A DNA stretch of 64,000 nt, from positions 18,351,632 to 18,415,631 of the forward strand of contig OZ038435.1 of NCBI GenBank assembly GCA_964036275.1, read 5' to 3'. The notes under the pieces were generated by a model that saw only the letters and a program-made list of their open reading frames with translations, ran no database searches and was not told the origin of the DNA. This DNA comes from Litoditis marina (lineage: Eukaryota > Nematoda > Chromadorea > Rhabditida > Rhabditidae). The position numbers were made by a program, and so were the translations under genes. The number at the start of each line of letters is the position of its first letter. Position 1 is the stretch's first letter. Shown piece after piece: positions 20,689 to 33,894 of this stretch.

Positions 20689-23600
20689 TCATTCCACATC
20701 ATCGATCGCCCTATTTGGTATCAAATCATCCTGGATCATTCGAATTTCGTACTCTTTCTTCACTTTTCTCGTTTCTCCCACAGACGCTGTCAGCAATACG
20801 GGCAGCACGAACAGACCGTGCACCAGACCTGCGAAACATTCGGGTAATTTGAAAAGTTTCATGGATTTATACGTTTCAACAGTTAAAAACCTGTTTTTCT
20901 ATATAACGATGGAAGCATGAGAGTGAAAAATGGATGTTAAAACGAGTTAAAAAAACGTAGGCACGGCTCAGATGAAACTTGGAGGAACACAAAACAAAGA
21001 AAAACCAAATACGTATAATATTACTACGGGAATTTCAATTTCTTCTGTAAAGAGTTTCCGAAAGTGCAAATTTTTCTACTACCCTCTTGTTGAAGATAAA
21101 AAAAACTGCTGAAACTTCTCAAAGAGCTAACGAGACATAGAGTGCAATTCTATCCATTCGGACTTATTAACTCAAAATATATAGTTTAAACATTTCCTAT
21201 ACATTATATGAAACAGACTGATGATATCTCACCGACAGAAACCACAATAAAAATGGTCTTGGCGAAGGCGACAATCGCATAGGTAGGCACGAAAATCAAC
21301 GGCATCATGCACAGAAAAGTGGACATGCCGGCCTGGAAAATGAAGAAAATTAAGTCTGTTGATCGTTGTGGAGAAAACAGGTGAAAACGTAATATTGACT
21401 TCAACTTCAGTACTTGTAGTTTGATTCCGCTGTGTTCAAGGCGAAATTATCACGCTGTGAAAACTTCAAAACTAAACTACCACCGAGAGTGGGTTCTCAC
21501 CTATAACGTTAGCATTACTACCTGTATTCCACGTATTACAAAAAAGATTTTTACGCTTGCTTTCCTTGCTTACACATATTAACAAATTATAAATATTTCA
21601 CACTATGAGTAAATGTTAACGTTGACATAGATAACATCACAAAATATATTTCATTAAACACATTTTTCCCTATAAATGAAGCATATTTGTTCACATAGAT
21701 CGACTCTTGGAATGAAGTTCAGATGATGTTCGATTACAGTACCTGTATCATGGGCGGTGCCATCTCGCATAAACTATTTTCGATTCGTTCGGCGGGAGAA
21801 CCGGAACTACGGTAGAATTTGTACGCAATATGCGCCGTGTAATCGACACTGGAAAAGTGAACAAATGAAGGAAGGTTGTTCAAATTGGTAAGTGACCTAC
21901 AGTAGGATGATTATAATGAAAACAAATATCCAACCAGAAAAGAATTATTAATCAACTGAGCCACTAATCAATAGGATAAATCCAACCATAGGCCAATCGG
22001 ACTGTTTTTTTACGTCTTTAACGAGTTGGCGTTTTCCAAAGTATGCGTCTATATACTGTTATTCAATTGCACAGTCACGTGGAACATGTTGAACACAGCA
22101 GAACTCATAAACGTGCAATGACAAAATGCACGATGTCTCCTTAGAATGCTAACTACTGTGTATTTGTTCTATCTCCCGTGTTTGTAGTTTGAATCCGTTG
22201 CTTCTCCGTCTGTACTCGTAAACTACAGCGTGTTATGAAATCACACTCTCGTCGGTTTGATACAGTCCCTATAGTGAGTGCCAAATTTATTGAGTTCTGT
22301 CTCTCGTCGGAATCGAACCTGCGAGCAAAACATTCGTAGCAGCCCGCTAACCACTGCAGTATTAGAGCACATAACCGGCTAGCTTTGAAATCGAAGACTT
22401 GTGTACTTACACAGCGGAAAGTGAGATATACAGTACCCTCCCGCTTTTCCGTTGGCGACGACTATATACGGGGTCTTTTCGAAGTTAGCGGTGTGAATGA
22501 TAATCCTACCTGAATCCGGTCGCCAGTAGAACATCAACCTGTGTAACGGGGTCCAGATCGGCGCCCCACCAAGCCAGACAACCAACCAGGTCTGAAACAT
22601 TCAATTGAATAGTTCTCATTCTCCGACTGGAATCGTTGGCAGCGTGCCAAAAATTTCGGTTCACTGAATGAATGCGTGTCATAACCATAACAAATCACAT
22701 TTTGAACGGCGTTCAGACCTCTTGATTCCGAATTAAAATACCCTGTTATCGAATTCCGAATGAAATTACCCTGTTATTGCGAAATTCCTAAATGGCAGTC
22801 CAACTTCATGTAGTCGAAATTTCACGTTAATGTACAAGAAGACCTCAGAAAGATTGGCGCCAATTTTCTTCGATTGGCCAGCTACAGAAGCGAGAGAGTG
22901 TGCAGGTCAATGAGGCCGCAGACATCTGGGTATCTCTGACCTGCACACTCTCTCGCTCAGCCAATAAAAAAATGACTGGCCAATTGGGTGGGAGACATGC
23001 ATATAATTTTGGCATATTTCCAACGAATTCACGATAACTCACTGAAGCAAATCGACGTGACGGTGAAAATGGTGATTGCGACTCCTCTTTTGCTCTGTAT
23101 AAACAACAAACAAACGATGGCCATACAGAGAACAGTGGCCGTGATAGATCCAATCAAATCAGTGCTGACCTGGAATCGAGATCAATTGTACAGTTTTATT
23201 CAAAAGATTAACCCGTCCAACTGTATTCGGTGGTAGTATGTTCCGAGACTGCCTTAGTTTATCATTTTACAGAAGAAAATGGGAGATAAAGTATTTCCCC
23301 GCGTTAAGCGAGCAACGACTACACTAACTAACAGTCATAATGAGTTCCAACACCGCGGAGTTGTTCTTAACACCGGAAAATTGTCACACAGAAGAAAATC
23401 GAAGATACAGTATGCTTCGCACCTCATGATCATTTTGTACACCCAGAGTCATAATTAGTATCGCCAAGTCGGTGACAAGATCAATTACAAAAAATATCAC
23501 ACAGCAAAGAAAATAGGATAAATATAATCTCGTTGTACACACACTCATAATAATCAGAAAAACAAAATGTAAATGTTATTGTGTTAATAGAGTATAAGTT

Positions 23601-26600
23601 AATGAACTAGTATGTTCAAAAAACGTTATAATAAGGTTAACAGTAATCTAGGAAGAAAAGAAAAAATTTCCTAAATTAATTTAAAAAAACTGGTTCAATT
23701 TAAGGTCTAGCATCTCCGCTTATTGAAATAAGCAGCAGGAAAAAATTCGATATTTGTTGATAATCCATAATTAAACTTACAGTCATAATGAGTTCCAGGA
23801 CCGCGGAGTCTGTGTCGAAAAGCGTGGCGTTGAACTGTGGAAACGCGGCCAGAGTGGCGCGGATGGTGTGGACGAACTGGGCCCGAACCGCCCATTCGGC
23901 CATGCCGTGACCGAAGACGGCGAACGAGAAGGAGTCCACGACTGGCTCACTAGAAAAAAATAGAATTGGACGGAGTTCACGGTGTCATGAATTCATTACC
24001 CATAATGAAACAGAAGGGTAGAAATAGAAACATAGTGGAAAATGTAAACAAAAAAACTATTGGACTATTATGTGTTTTATGTGCAAAAGTACGAGTTGGT
24101 GTTGTGTCTGTTTCAATGAGACTATTTTCAGAGAAAGACAGAAATACAATTGCGACAATTTTGTCCCTGTTAACTGATTTAAAAACTCTTTGAGTTTTTT
24201 CCTACGTCAATTAGAATATCTCACGTGCTGTTTTCTGGTATAGTGTAGTGCACATTGGGTGGATTTCCCAGTTTCTCCAGCCAGTAGGGTAGGTTGTGGT
24301 AGGAAAGGGAATACGGGGTATCAGAGAGGAACATGGCAGACGTCCAAGACGAAACCTGGAACGAAGCTGTTTAATATTTTTTCTGACAAAATTGAGTTCC
24401 TGGGTCAAAATGTATCCTGTTTTGGAGAAAAATGTCACCTTATGTGAAACAAAAGTGGTTGTTTGGTAATATAATTCCACCAATCTTCAGATTAGGGTAC
24501 ATGTTACGATGTTTTGCTGTGTTTGTGGTGTGATCCCGCCAGGTTTCAGGCATGATACAGTTATAATATTATACGCTCAGATCAAATCACACATCGTATA
24601 TTAACACCTCCTTTAATTAAAACTAACTCTCTTATCGAAGTCTTCATAGGGCTTGATGAAAAGAGATGTATAGTTGTCCTGGTAGGCGCCATCGGTCGAT
24701 TCCAACACAGATATCATTGACATGAAGTCATCGTACTGAAAATACAAGAAAGTCAAAGACACATATTTTCTTTGTGACGTGTAGAACACCGAATTAGAAT
24801 AAACCCCTCATAATCTTTACGGTGGTCTGCTTTCGAGAAACAATTTCAAAAGTCGCAGCAAGCAAGGATGCAAAGCTACTAGTAGCGGAGCGCGTTATTG
24901 AGTGCAGCACTGGAGATTTTTCAATCGTTGTTATTATTGTATAAATTTTCGTTATATTCGTTGGCAGCGTGAGTGACGAGAGATTGAAGAAAGAGAAACT
25001 CAGGTAATAAACTGATTCCGGATAGTACATTGAGATCATGGAAAATCGATATATGACGTCACCTGTTTCCCATCTGTAATCAGTGGAGGATTGTTCACGT
25101 AGATGCTGACCGGGAAGTACGTGTCAAACACGGGGCTGAAATTGCAGAACACATTGACGAATTGTCTAATAGTACAAAAATACAAAGTTGAATATAAAAT
25201 TTTGTCGAATTGTGAATGCACGGGAGGTAGAACAAAAGTACAAAATTTCAAAAAATTTCCAACTCTCAGTATCATATAACTGGAGAAACAACATTGCGCT
25301 CATTTGGTATTTGGAGAGTGTTCCACATTTCTCTATAAAACCCGACTACGATCAGAAGTGTAATTAAAACTCTTCTACCTGACTCATTTTGTTTTGAATA
25401 ATCGATTCGGTGAAGAATATGATAGTCGTAAGTCGTGGCATAACAATAATTCCGTAACAAGCGAGATACAGTAATCCTTGACCTACCGTATACCCTGTAT
25501 GGCTTCGACTAACGGCGAGTCACTGGGAAATGCCTTGGCGGGTTCGAAGGTCGACCTCATGTTGAGAACTCCGAAGGAAGAGAAGACATAGAGGGATGAA
25601 AGAGCAAGGAAACACAAGAGACGGCCAGAGAAAGAGGAGACCAGCTCCGAGTACTGAAAACAGACATTCAGCTGTAGAAAAACATCGACAATATTAATCA
25701 GAAACATTTGTTTAGTAAACACCTCCAGCTGTGATGTGAATTACATTTTTCATCCGGCAGTGTCGATATTATCAGCCAATGGTATAATACTGGAAGATTG
25801 CTCGTATGAATTTTGCTCATTTTAAACAACTTGATCACCAGATAAGTTTTTGCGGCACCTATTCTTCACCTGTATGTTCCATTTTAGAACAATGCGTTTG
25901 AACTGATTTTCATTCGGAAACATTATCGTGACACAGTTTATTTATCTCGATTTTTGTACCTTTCATGCTATTAGAAGTAGCAGACACTCAAACAAACCCT
26001 GGTGACAAATGCGGTGTCCTTCTTCTGAACCGTTGTGACCACCTGATAGTCACCATCATCCCGACATAGATAGACGACTGGTACCAGCAGGGTGTAGGTG
26101 AGGATGTAGTCGAGTAGGAGGGCGATAGAGTTGGACAGACAGAAGAGGGACATCTAGAAGAGAGGAAGAATGTTCCTATGAGATATGTTTGGGAAAAAGT
26201 GGTTGAAAACAGTACGTTCGTTTGATTCCGCTGTGTTCGTAGTTTAGTCCCGGTAGAGTTTGAGCACAACTCAAAAGGTGTGTTTGTGTGTAAACAAATG
26301 TAACAAAAGTACACGTATTTTCCAGTTGTTTTCACTTGCACACCAACAGACACTAAACATCATACATGAATTAACACATTTGGAAGCGAAAACTTCTGTT
26401 TAACTATTACCCTCCTCCCTCGATGCTACTACTTCTATAACCTCTTTCTACATAACGTCACTTTCTCTACCTGAGGTGTCGGTGTGAAGTATCCGACCCC
26501 GAATGCCACAATATTCGTGACAGAGGTGATGGTGATCGACGGTCCCACATCCACGATGACGCGACGCAACCGCGACGCGGGGTCTCGCACCGAGCAGCCG

Positions 26601-29600
26601 GCCCGCCAACGGTGGATCAGGATGAACGCGTCGTCGACACCTAGAAACGGAAAATTTGATCAACAAAGACAAGAAATGACCCGTTAGATCACTTAATCGA
26701 GATCGAGCGGTCATCAATTGAGCGAGTATGAGCGAGTACCTAGATCCAGGATATAACTAAGTAAGTAAATTATGCCTTCACTCTAACTTTTCGCTAACTA
26801 CGAGTTCATGCAAAACAGTGAAAGGACTCTGAAGGCAGCAGAAGCGTATCAAACAGCTGGTACCAAAGTTATGACATAACTCAAATACTGAACCCGTGAG
26901 GAGAGTCCAAAGTAGTAACTACCATACTTTGCTCGAGACTCATAAGCACTTCTCCAGTAGCGAACATTCACCGTTTTTTTTTCTTAGACATATTACTAAA
27001 CCAAAAACCTGAATACTCACCTATTCCGAGTACCAGGAACGGCGTGACGCACTGCATGGCATAGATGGGATGACCGAGCCAGGCGAGTAGCCCGAATGCT
27101 GCCAGCGCAGATATAATGGGGGTCAGTAGGGTGGCAAGAACTGGAAGTTATAAATTTATTGTAGCCACATATTTTTCAAGATTCAAACAAGCAGATAAAT
27201 GTTACGTTTAGCATAACTTCTGACTTTCGTGGGTATACAGTACCCTTCAGTCTGGTGAAGCCGATCTTAAAAGATTACAAAACTAACAGAGAAGGGTCAG
27301 TAATAAGCTCCGAAACATTTTCTCGGAGTTACTCCGGATCGTAAATCAATACTACCCAACATAATAGAAATGTGTGTTAAATGTTCTATTGAAACATATG
27401 GCTACAAGTTTCGTTCAGAAACATCATTGAAATGAAATATATTACCTACCTAAAAACGGAACCATTTTGGCATTGACCTGTTTTCCAATAACAATAATAA
27501 CAAATATTAACAAAAAGACGAATCCAATGGACATCAAGAAGGTAGCCTGAAAAGTACATTGTTTCATAACGTTTTCAAACATCCTGCTTGTATCTCTACT
27601 CTTGTTCATCTTTTTTCACATACTCTCTTCTCTTTCTTCTTCTCACATACTTTCTCTTCCCTCTCACCTCTCCTTTTCTGCTTTTCTTCCCTTCTCCAAA
27701 TAGTGTTCTTGTCTGTCTCTTTTTTTCTCTCTCTCTCTCTCTCCCTGAACCACTTTCCCTTGCTTTCTAATTCTCACCTCCAAAGCCCCTCGAACCATTT
27801 CATGGTTGGCAATTTCGTCAGCGAAAATAGTGAAATTCACAAGGTCAGAAAATGATTTGTTCAGACTGAGGTCAAAGAAGTGGAGGTTCACTCGCTGAAA
27901 TTACAACATAAGAGGAAAAGTCAATACACACATTGTGATTGTGTGCACTATTTCGTTAGTAGGAGGATTTTGTGGACCAATCTCGTGTCAACGGTCCTTT
28001 AAACTGCAATTTTAAAATCTGAGAGAACCCACAAAATTGAACGAGCTCTCGTGCTTGTAAGTACCGCGATACGTTTTTTATAGAAATAAACTAACTAAAC
28101 ACATACGGTTGTCTAGACATCGTTGAAAATTAGATGTTCGAAGTTTCTGCTGTGTCAAGTTCACTTTCTGTAAAATTCTCGATAAAAGTTCATAGTCAAT
28201 ATTGCATAATCCCACTCACATCATACTCCTCTTTCCTTTCCGGCGTGTCGGATCGCGAGAAATACCACAGAACTAGAGAAGTGGCAGATATGGAAGATGA
28301 ACCGTTGTCAACTGAAGATAATAATTTCGAAAACGCTTTATTAATTCTACTTGTGAAGGTGTACTACCTTTGTACACGAATCACTTTGCTGATCGGTTTT
28401 GAATTTTGACTTTTCTCCACGTTCCAGTGTTTACAATAGTTACTGTGTTGAAATCTAAACGTAATCAAACTTTCACGCTCTGCTGATTCTTTAGTTACGA
28501 AGTGATCGAATGGGTGAACTATGAACTTCAGTGTTTGTAACACGTATTTTCTACCTTTGACCTCCGCTCCACTCAAGTGCACCCCGAGAAAGATGGGTAT
28601 TGACTGAATAGTCGTGATGGGAAAATCGATAATGTTCTCCGAATCCCGCGGACTTTTGTTGAGTTCGTCCTGAAATTACATGAAACTAAAACTCCAAACT
28701 TCAAAAAAACAATATTCTAATAGCAAAAAGTTGTTTTCCACGAATCACAACAATCAAACGACTGGTTATGTACTCTGCGCCCGTGTTACTTTCAATGTTT
28801 CTTTGCGGTCGCTACCTGCTCGCAGGTCAAAACTCCAACATCAGTTACAAATAAAACAGTGTGCTCCAAACTATATGGTCGGTTACAAACTACAAGTCTA
28901 TGTTCAAACTACAACTTACCAAGAGTACATGGAACGGTTTGTTGAGATCACACAGCGGGTCACAGCTGCGTCTTCCGTCGTCGCCCTTCTCAATCAACGA
29001 TGACGTCATCTGGGTGTCGAAACGCAGAATCTGAAACAATCAACAAATTTACGAATACAAATGAACGTATTCACGAATAAAATGGGTCCGAAGTCGAGCA
29101 ATCAGATGAGAACGAGATATTCAGCAAACTTCCTCACACTGAATGAAAGTGAAGCTCGTTCGATGCGTCATTTCTGCGTCATATGAGACTTTTCAGTCGT
29201 AAAATGGAGGTCCTGGTTTTCGAGTCAAAGCGGTCCTATACTGTTAGTCAATCGCACAGCCACGTGAAACATGTTAAACACAACAGAACTCAGAAACGTG
29301 CAATGAAAAAATACACGATTTCGCATTAGAATGCTAGTTTTACGTGACTATTCAATTTACTCATAGTATAGCGTTTTGATTGAAAAATGAACTCGCCAGA
29401 TAAAGAATATGTAGAACTCCACAATGATTCGCGACGGGAGAACTCCTGTTCTAGATTGCTATGAGACAGCAATTTCGTTCGAACTGAACAGAGAACGTGA
29501 AAAGTGGAAGTTCTCAAGTTTCATCTGTGAGAGTTCTTCGAAGGACAATTAAAAATTATAAAGCCACCTCTTGTAGATGTTGCTCCCTGAATATGTCCCC

Positions 29601-31561
29601 TCCATCAATGCAACTGAACACAACGAAGGACCGTTGAGGAAAAATCGATAAATTATGAAATTGAAGAAAGGTGTTCGTCTCTCTGAAAAGTAAACATGAA
29701 CAAGTTCAATCGGCAATTATAGACAATATGTTTTGGAAGCAATATGTACAGTTTCCAGGTGGTTCCAAAAATGAAGTTGACGAAATTGATGTTTCTTAGG
29801 GAAAAAAACCTTACATTCGAATTAAGTGAAGGGGGGGGGGGGGGCAGAACTACATTTTGTTGTTCTTCTGTTAAATGAAAATAACTGACAGTGCGGCCTG
29901 CGAGTCGACTGGTGAGAATGATTTCCGAATATCCTGCTCCAAGTGAACATTGTGCAATCCGGCGGCGAACAGAATACATACCAGCACACTTACTAAAAAC
30001 AGAAAAACTTTTATAGTTTAAATTTGCAATAAAAGTTTCATCACATTTTTGTTTTGATGAAACTATTTTGTTGAGCTCAAATTTCCAAGTTTTCGTTTTT
30101 CTTTTTATTTCATGCAAAGCAGCTCTTTTGATGCTTTTTCACCTAAAATTGGTCTAATGAGAGGAAATGTGTGAAAAATTGGCTCTCTTTAGTGAAACGA
30201 CTCTTGCAATATAAATGGAACAAGTTTGTCGTGGAGTGTCGTGTTAATATTCAACTCAAAACAGAAAATTAACTCTCAAGTATCAGCTCTACACGAGACT
30301 GATTCATGCAACAACAAAATAAGACGGAAAATGTTGAGCGTACCGCACAAAGTTCAACTCTATGAATAGTAGGTGGAGCGAGTAATGTTGGAGCGTAACA
30401 AGTTCTAACACTCCCACGTAGCAACCGAATATTCTCATGTATTCACATTAAGAAAGTGATTTACATTAACACTATCATATTCTCCACTTATTCAACATAT
30501 GCTTTCAAATACAATTAAATTATCCCTTACTTAGTGATGTTTTACCTAATTGTACTGTGAGAAACTAACTACATGCCCTCTGAACGCCTGAATGTGTCCA
30601 TCTATTTCTCTGTTTTCCATTATTAGAATAGCGAGCGACAGCTTGTCTTCCCTTATTTTCTCCACCAATTTCAAACCCGTTTCTCTTTCGCGCCAATCCA
30701 ATTATAATGACGCAATTCTATGCACCTGTTCTTCACTTTTGTTAGGGGCTACAAAATACAGCTACAAAATACAGCTCGAAGAATATTTACTTTAACGTTT
30801 ATCACTGTTTTACATTTCAAATACATTTCATTACAAACAAAATCTAGCTACATGAATGGGACAAATAAACGACTATCTCAGCTTATTATTCAATAATTCT
30901 TCATCTTATGTTAAAAAACTACCCCATCATTCAAATTGTACAGAGAGGGAAGTAGGAAATACAGATGGGCAAAAAGTCCCTACAACTATCTTTCATAACT
31001 AGTTTGTTTGAACAGTAACTTTCTCAAACATAGATGAGTTAGTAACTTCCAAAATGTAATCCTACTAAAGTTGAAAACTCGTAGTATTCCTTTCCCGAAC
31101 ACCACCACAACAATTCTGGTGTTTAATCTACCACCTGCTAGTGCTATTGTGCGAAAACTGGAAAGAATGGAAAGATGAAAACATTGTGTGTGGTTGGCTG
31201 GAAAGAATGTATTTGTATGAAAATACTACTAGTAAACAAGTTACCACAGACAGCAAAAGAATTGTGTAAAAGTGGAAAAACAGATGGTGATTCTTAGTAG
31301 TTTTGCGAGTGGTCACGCTCGCGACACGTGTTCACATGAGGTCACGTAAAAAGTAGAACCAAGTCAGCATATGAGAACTTTTCCCCACAGCGTGCACACT
31401 TTATTCCCATATGTCTAATAGATATTCGTGAAAATAGCTGATTGTACAACTAGAAAGAAACCATTTATCTGTAAACTTTGAGAAAAAAACTCACGAATAA
31501 TCGATGTTCCGGGAAATCGAGTGAGGATTTTTGCCACCAGATCACTCAGTTCATCCCACAT
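20689..31561 (-). CDS. Patched-related (PTR / PTCHD3-type) sterol-sensing-domain membrane protein
   Basis: Twenty exons, all in phase, 804 aa: 31495-31561, 29890-29992, 29568-29682, 28920-29030, 28544-28669, 27778-27894, 27450-27546, 27021-27140, 26471-26640, 25998-26153, 25487-25653, 25063-25165, 24628-24735, 24225-24355, 23781-23949, 23043-23169, 22510-22591, 21743-21848, 21233-21332, 20689-20828. The ATG at 31559-31561 has an in-frame TGA just before it. TM1 is near residues 20-36, followed by HLEQDIRKSFSP and the lumenal PQRSFVVFS block. The sterol-sensing domain spans about 214-395, with LVLGIGVDDAFILIH (the RND-type Asp pair) and GPSITITSVTN...TPTP. The second half has NMRSTFEPAKAFPSDSPL, GADLDPVTQVDVLLATGFSV and LVHGLFVLPVLL. 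Nematode PTR proteins act in moulting, trafficking and sterol-related processes; the exact paralog is not assigned. The donors GTGTTA (exon 5) and GTTTGT (exon 10) are weak. Confidence 0.92.
22050..22160. repeat. CACGTG inverted-repeat element, copy 1
   Basis: Shares CACGTGGAACATGTTGAACA, then CAGCAGAACTCA..AAACGTGCAATGA, with copies at 29236, 35864 and 37808. It lies in a PTR intron. Confidence 0.6.
22268..22469 (-). repeat. tRNA-derived SINE-like repeat, copy 4
   Basis: Minus orientation: the B-box complement GGAATCGAACCTGCGAGC is at 22309-22326, the tail complement GAGTGCCAAATTTA at 22273-22287, and the leader complement CGTTGGCGACGACTATA ends at 22467. It sits inside a PTR intron. Confidence 0.7.
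22846..22965. repeat. GTGCAGGT hairpin repeat with perfect 20-nt arms
   Basis: Arms 22890-22909 (GCGAGAGAGTGTGCAGGTCA) and 22937-22956 are perfect reverse complements with a 27-nt loop. The flanks match the pair of units at 15676-15913. It is in a PTR intron, so it would be transcribed. Confidence 0.7.
29236..29371. repeat. CACGTG inverted-repeat element, copy 2
   Basis: Terminal inverted repeats CTATACTGTTAGTCAAT and ATTCAATTTACTCATAGTATAG. The internal CACGTGAAACATGTTAAACA is as in the other copies. In a PTR intron. Confidence 0.65.
29830..29845. repeat. Poly-G run in PTR intron
   Basis: A run of about 15 G on the plus strand between exons 2 and 3 of the PTR gene. Confidence 0.7.
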
Positions 31562-32781
31562 TCATATAAATATAGTGGAAATAGAAAGAAAAGATTGCGG
31601 ACCGTCTGGAAGAATAGGAATGAAATGTGCTGTGGAGGGTTGAAAAACAGCATAAATGAGATAATAAAACGACTATTGGAAAAAAGATATTCTCGTTTCA
31701 AAATTCAAAAATAGCAAATAATGAGGAAGTTTTAGAAAACAGTGATCGCCTAATTTGCTAAACCTTAGCAAATGGTAACTTTTGGCCCAAAATCATGAAT
31801 ATTGACGTGTTCAAGTCGAAAAACGGGTGTGAGATGTTTATGGTACCACGAATTAACGTTAGTATGGAATAAAATTGAAAATGATACAGAACAAGCAAGA
31901 GTTTGAGTTTCAAACAATTGCCCCAATTCGATTTGTTTGCACAAAAATTGCGTTCTGTGTACAGAAAATGAAGAAAACAGGCAAACATTCCCTATTTCAT
32001 GAGGTTTTCACAATGGGATAGAAAGGTCGTAAAACTTATCACGTAAAACTTGTAGCACACAGCAAAAACTCGAATTTTATTCAGAAATAGTTTAGAAACT
32101 AGCGCCGAGCCGATATATGAGATTCAATTGTATTTTGTATTAAAAATGAAATGAATAGTATTTTCGTAGGAAATCGTCCGGTGCCATTCTGAAGGCACAT
32201 AAAACTGGATGTTGAACTCGTTCTGGGCGCAGTTTCAGGAAAAAGTGGCCAAACTTTTGAAAAACTGAGAGGTGATGTCTAGAGAATAACTCAAATACAA
32301 CAAAGGTGTGGCAAAATGATGATTGACGAACAGAAGTAGTAATTTTTAGAGGAGATATAGTTCACACCATTCCTACTGAGACTCCTACAGTAACCTTACA
32401 ATTTTTCCGAAGGCTGTTGTGAAGCTGAAAATGTAGTTCATGGAAAATGCTCTCGTATATTTACTGTAACTGCGAACGTGAATGAGGTACGGAAATCCTG
32501 AACATCTCCGATCAAAAGTAAGTGAGCAAAACGGTTTGGAAGTTTTGAAATCCTATAAGAGTCTCAGTACTAGTGGAAAACACTATAAAGTATTGAAAGA
32601 GCGGCGGGTAAGGACATTACAGAAATAGATCAGACGGAAAAAAACTACAAAATACTAGATGGGAGGGTGTTAGACAGAACGTTGCTTCCCAACGCATTCT
32701 ACACGAATGACTAACAGTTCGTTTGCGCAACAGGCATAAAATAATAGGGAAAACTTAATTAGCAAAAGAAGTGAAACACTA
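31562..32781. other. Upstream region of the PTR gene, no coding signal
   Basis: AT-rich sequence 5' of the minus-strand PTR start codon. It should contain the promoter, but I see no motif I can name with confidence. Confidence 0.4.
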
Positions 32782-33013
32782 TAGTTTGTTTCACCAATCG
32801 ATGACTTTCTACAGTAATCTTTCAAAAATTCAAACGCATTTATCTAGTCAACAAACTGAATTTAAGATTCACTGTTTATTATGCTTGTAGTACCCAAAGT
32901 GGAAAACGAAATCACAAAGTTTAAACTATGTGCAACACCTACAAGATATTATAAATTCACTTAAAAGTTTTATAATCTTACTGTAGAGGGCTATTGATTC
33001 GTGAAACAGACTA
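32782..33013. repeat. Inverted-repeat element, ACAGTAATC family, copy 2 (Tc1/mariner-like TA flanks)
   Basis: The ends TAGTTTGTTTCACCAATCGA (left) and TGATTCGTGAAACAGACTA (right) are imperfect inverted repeats, with CTACAGTAA/TTACTGTAG further in. Both ends are flanked by TA. It is about 232 bp with no coding capacity. Confidence 0.65.
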
Positions 33014-33618
33014 TACCACCTGCAGTTCCAGAATGTCAAGCTGTTACGGGAAAGTATCGCTAATGCTAATTGCTATTTCTCATCCTAGTTAATTGGCTTT
33101 TGTGAGAACCAACCAAAATACAATAGGTTATTAAGAACTTCATAAGAATATAACAACCTAATATTGTGTTTGCACATTGCACAAAAGAGTAGAAAAAGAA
33201 AAAGTAGGCGTTCACATAGCAAAGATCAACTGTTCACGTGTTCACCTTGTCAAAAGCGGTCAGAAAACGCGGAGAGACTATGTGAGAGAAAGAGACGCAG
33301 AGAAAACCACGTGCGCTTCACGTGGCTATGATGTCATTACGAAAATGTCTCAAATCGATGTTTGAATACGAATAATACATCAGGCTGTAGTGGTTTTTAG
33401 TTGTCTACCAAAGTCTAACTTACACTCTTGGTATTGAAAATAGACACTTGTTTTATTCTAAATAAGAGAGAATAAAATAAAAAAAAGTTTTCTAAATGAT
33501 AGCACATAACCTAACCATGTGGTGAGCTGCCTGCAGCGAACCTAACCAGTTATAGCTGCATTTCAGTCTTACAAAACTTCAAAAGCACAGAGCCCCGGTT
33601 CGCCGTATGTAATTATAT
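33014..33618. other. Intergenic, nothing recognised
   Basis: A 62-codon frame at 33177-33365 has no support from splice sites or motifs. Confidence 0.4.
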
Positions 33619-33709
33619 AAACTGCTCGATAACTATAAAGATGCTTTGCTTCGTGAAAAGAAGCTGTGTCCTCACAAAACAAAGCATCCTAATAGTTATC
33701 TCGCAGTTT
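33619..33709. ncRNA. 91-nt imperfect hairpin, candidate small-RNA precursor or tiny MITE
   Basis: Arms 33619-33648 and 33680-33709 are 30 nt each and pair with four mismatches (left arm starts AAACTGCTCGATAACTAT; right arm ends ATAGTTATCTCGCAGTTT), with a 31-nt loop. Length and pairing suit a pre-miRNA-like foldback. A relic of an inverted-repeat transposon is equally possible. Strand cannot be decided. Confidence 0.35.
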
Positions 33710-33894
33710 CCATAATAAATATTATACTACAATAAATGTTGCATAATATTCTAATAAGAATTGTATTTATTTTGAATTCTATTTTATTTACATGTTGGAT
33801 TGGCAAAACGACGAGACTAATGGAAAAATCGCCACGCGATTAGTGGTCGTTGCGAGGCTATATGCTATAGAGAGACCTGTTCTCATCGAGTATA

